In this document: positions 4,632-5,543 of the stretch, in pieces
How the letters are laid out: each line of letters begins with the position of its first letter
Numbering within the stretch: the stretch's first letter is position 1
Source: Bacillota bacterium
GTDB taxonomy: Bacteria > Bacillota > Sulfobacillia > JAJZYS01 > JAJYTV01
Assembly (NCBI GenBank): GCA_021792885.1
Contig: JAJYTV010000147.1
Coordinates: forward strand, 1-5,543
Direction: 5' to 3'
Length of the DNA: 5,543 nt
Program-made: the position numbers and the translations under genes
Notes under the pieces: generated by a model
Databases searched by the model: none
The model's input: the letters and a program-made list of their open reading frames with translations, nothing else
What the model was told of the DNA's origin: nothing

Positions 4632-5543
4632 CTATCGAGATTGGTCGGGCGCGGTCTCGGGTGCAACCTGCAGATCCAGGTAGGACATGACGCCGAACAG
4701 CACCGTCAACAGGGTGATGTGGATCATGATCGCGCCGAGCGCGATGTTGCTCGCGATGAGGTACCAGCCGGAGAGCGCTTGCAGGAGGATCAGCACGAGG
4801 CTCCAGCTGGCGGCGCGGCGCACGTCGGGACGGTTGCGGAGGCGGCGTGACCAGAGGAAGATCCACAGCACGAGCAGCATGGCGATGAACGCCGCAACGC
4901 GGTGTACGTAGGGAATCCAGACCTCGCCGCCGAGCGGCGGCAGTACAGAGCCGTTGCACAAAGGCCAGCCGTTGCCGCAGTAGAGCCCAGTCGAGGTGTG
5001 GGCGACGAGCGCCCCGAGGTAGACGACGCCGATGATGTACAGGCTCGTCAGCCACACAAGCAGGCGAAGGCGCGGCGGCACGTGGCGCCGGCGCCAGGTC
5101 CAGCCGACCTCGCCGTTCGGCCCGGTGTCCGCGGCCTGGTGGAGGCGCACGTCGAGCAGCAGGGTCGCCGCGAAGGCGATCAGCGAGATGCCGAAGTGGG
5201 TCGCGAGGATGAAGGGCGACGTGGGGAAGAGGACGGCCTCCGCGCCGAGCAGCGCCTGGATGTAGGTGAAGAGCACCATCAGCACAGCCAGCACCTTCAC
5301 CTCCGGCGCACGCCGCAGCGCGCGCCAGGCCCAGATCGCCAGCCAGATGACGAGCAGGCCCTCGATGCCGGAGACGAGGCGGTGTCCGTACTCGACGAAG
5401 CCGTGCAGGTCGAAAGGAGGGGTGAAGTGGCCGTCGCAGAGCGGCCAGTGACGGCCGCAGCCCTGGGCGGAGCCGGTCTCTGTGACGAGGAAGCCGACCA
5501 TCAGCACGACGAACATGACGATGTTCGTGATGCGCGCGACCGT
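4632..5543 (-). CDS. ctaA: Heme A synthase, CtaA/COX15 family (5' end cut by right window edge)
   Basis: The visible 303 residues belong to the eight-helix membrane enzyme that oxidises the C8 methyl of heme O to a formyl group, giving heme A for aa3-type oxidases. Numbering from the window edge, the first periplasmic loop has TGSAQGCGRHWPLC with the redox pair Cys29 and Cys36. Next come EYGHR (Glu51, His54), THFG (His116), a second loop CGNGWPLC (Cys189, Cys196), VHR (His214) and IHI (His275). These match the heme-ligand histidines, Glu57 and the cysteine pairs of the Bacillus subtilis enzyme, which by alignment implies only about 6-10 residues are missing at the N-terminus. Hydrophobic segments occur as two four-helix halves joined by a charged linker (about 130-158). 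The protein ends in a short polar tail at 4632. The first in-window ATG (5516) is internal, not the start. It implies an aerobic organism with a heme-A oxidase. Confidence 0.95.
   Translation of the reverse strand, partial: TVARITNIVMFVVLMVGFLVTETGSAQGCGRHWPLCDGHFTPPFDLHGFVEYGHRLVSGIEGLLVIWLAIWAWRALRRAPEVKVLAVLMVLFTYIQALLGAEAVLFPTSPFILATHFGISLIAFAATLLLDVRLHQAADTGPNGEVGWTWRRRHVPPRLRLLVWLTSLYIIGVVYLGALVAHTSTGLYCGNGWPLCNGSVLPPLGGEVWIPYVHRVAAFIAMLLVLWIFLWSRRLRNRPDVRRAASWSLVLILLQALSGWYLIASNIALGAIMIHITLLTVLFGVMSYLDLQVAPETAPDQSR

Noticed and set aside
4538..4666. N-terminal extension of the CheC-like protein to the TTG at 4666
   Set aside because: It would overlap the heme A synthase gene by 35 nt, cross the terminator-like AT-rich segment, and encode a segment without family similarity. 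The GTG at 4537 has a good ribosome binding site.

Overview
The window is GC-rich bacterial DNA in which every supported gene lies on the minus strand, so the genes read from right to left. It looks like a high-GC, aerobic, Gram-positive-type bacterium (Bacillota or a relative). This is inferred from three things: a CtaA-type heme A synthase with the cysteine-loop pattern known from Bacillus, strong GGAGG-type ribosome binding sites, and a fluoride riboswitch with a Bacillus-style terminator platform. Lineage cannot be fixed more closely from sequence reading alone.

In transcription order (high to low coordinates): (1) a heme A synthase gene (ctaA/COX15 type), cut by the right edge, 4632-5543, followed by an AT-rich spacer with a candidate intrinsic terminator; (2) a CheC/CheX-like protein, 4016-4537, whose catalytic asparagine is replaced, ending at a 15-bp perfect GC hairpin; (3) a compact group of a histidine phosphatase (TTG start, 3263-3898), a SprT-like zinc metalloprotease (GTG start, 2737-3276, overlapping the phosphatase by 14 nt) and a PPK2-family polyphosphate kinase (1883-2683); (4) a non-coding leader, 1719-1882, with a sigma-A-like promoter, a fluoride (crcB-motif) riboswitch and an intrinsic terminator; (5) a MutS-family ATPase lacking the mismatch-recognition domains, 189-1718, whose stop codon overlaps the TTG start of a second gene cut by the left edge, 1-192, which appears to be its partner.

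The most notable system is the last one. A textbook fluoride-sensing transcription switch sits directly in front of two translationally coupled MutS-like genes. The aptamer pseudoknot strand (ACTCC) is also the first strand of the terminator, so fluoride binding should block termination and turn the pair on. The crcB RNA family has been reported upstream of MutS-type genes before, but what these proteins do in fluoride stress is not established. The first protein also departs from canonical MutS at the Walker B aspartate and the switch histidine.

No stretch longer than 300 bases lacks a gene. Plus-strand reading frames all lie antisense to well-supported genes and are explained by high GC content.
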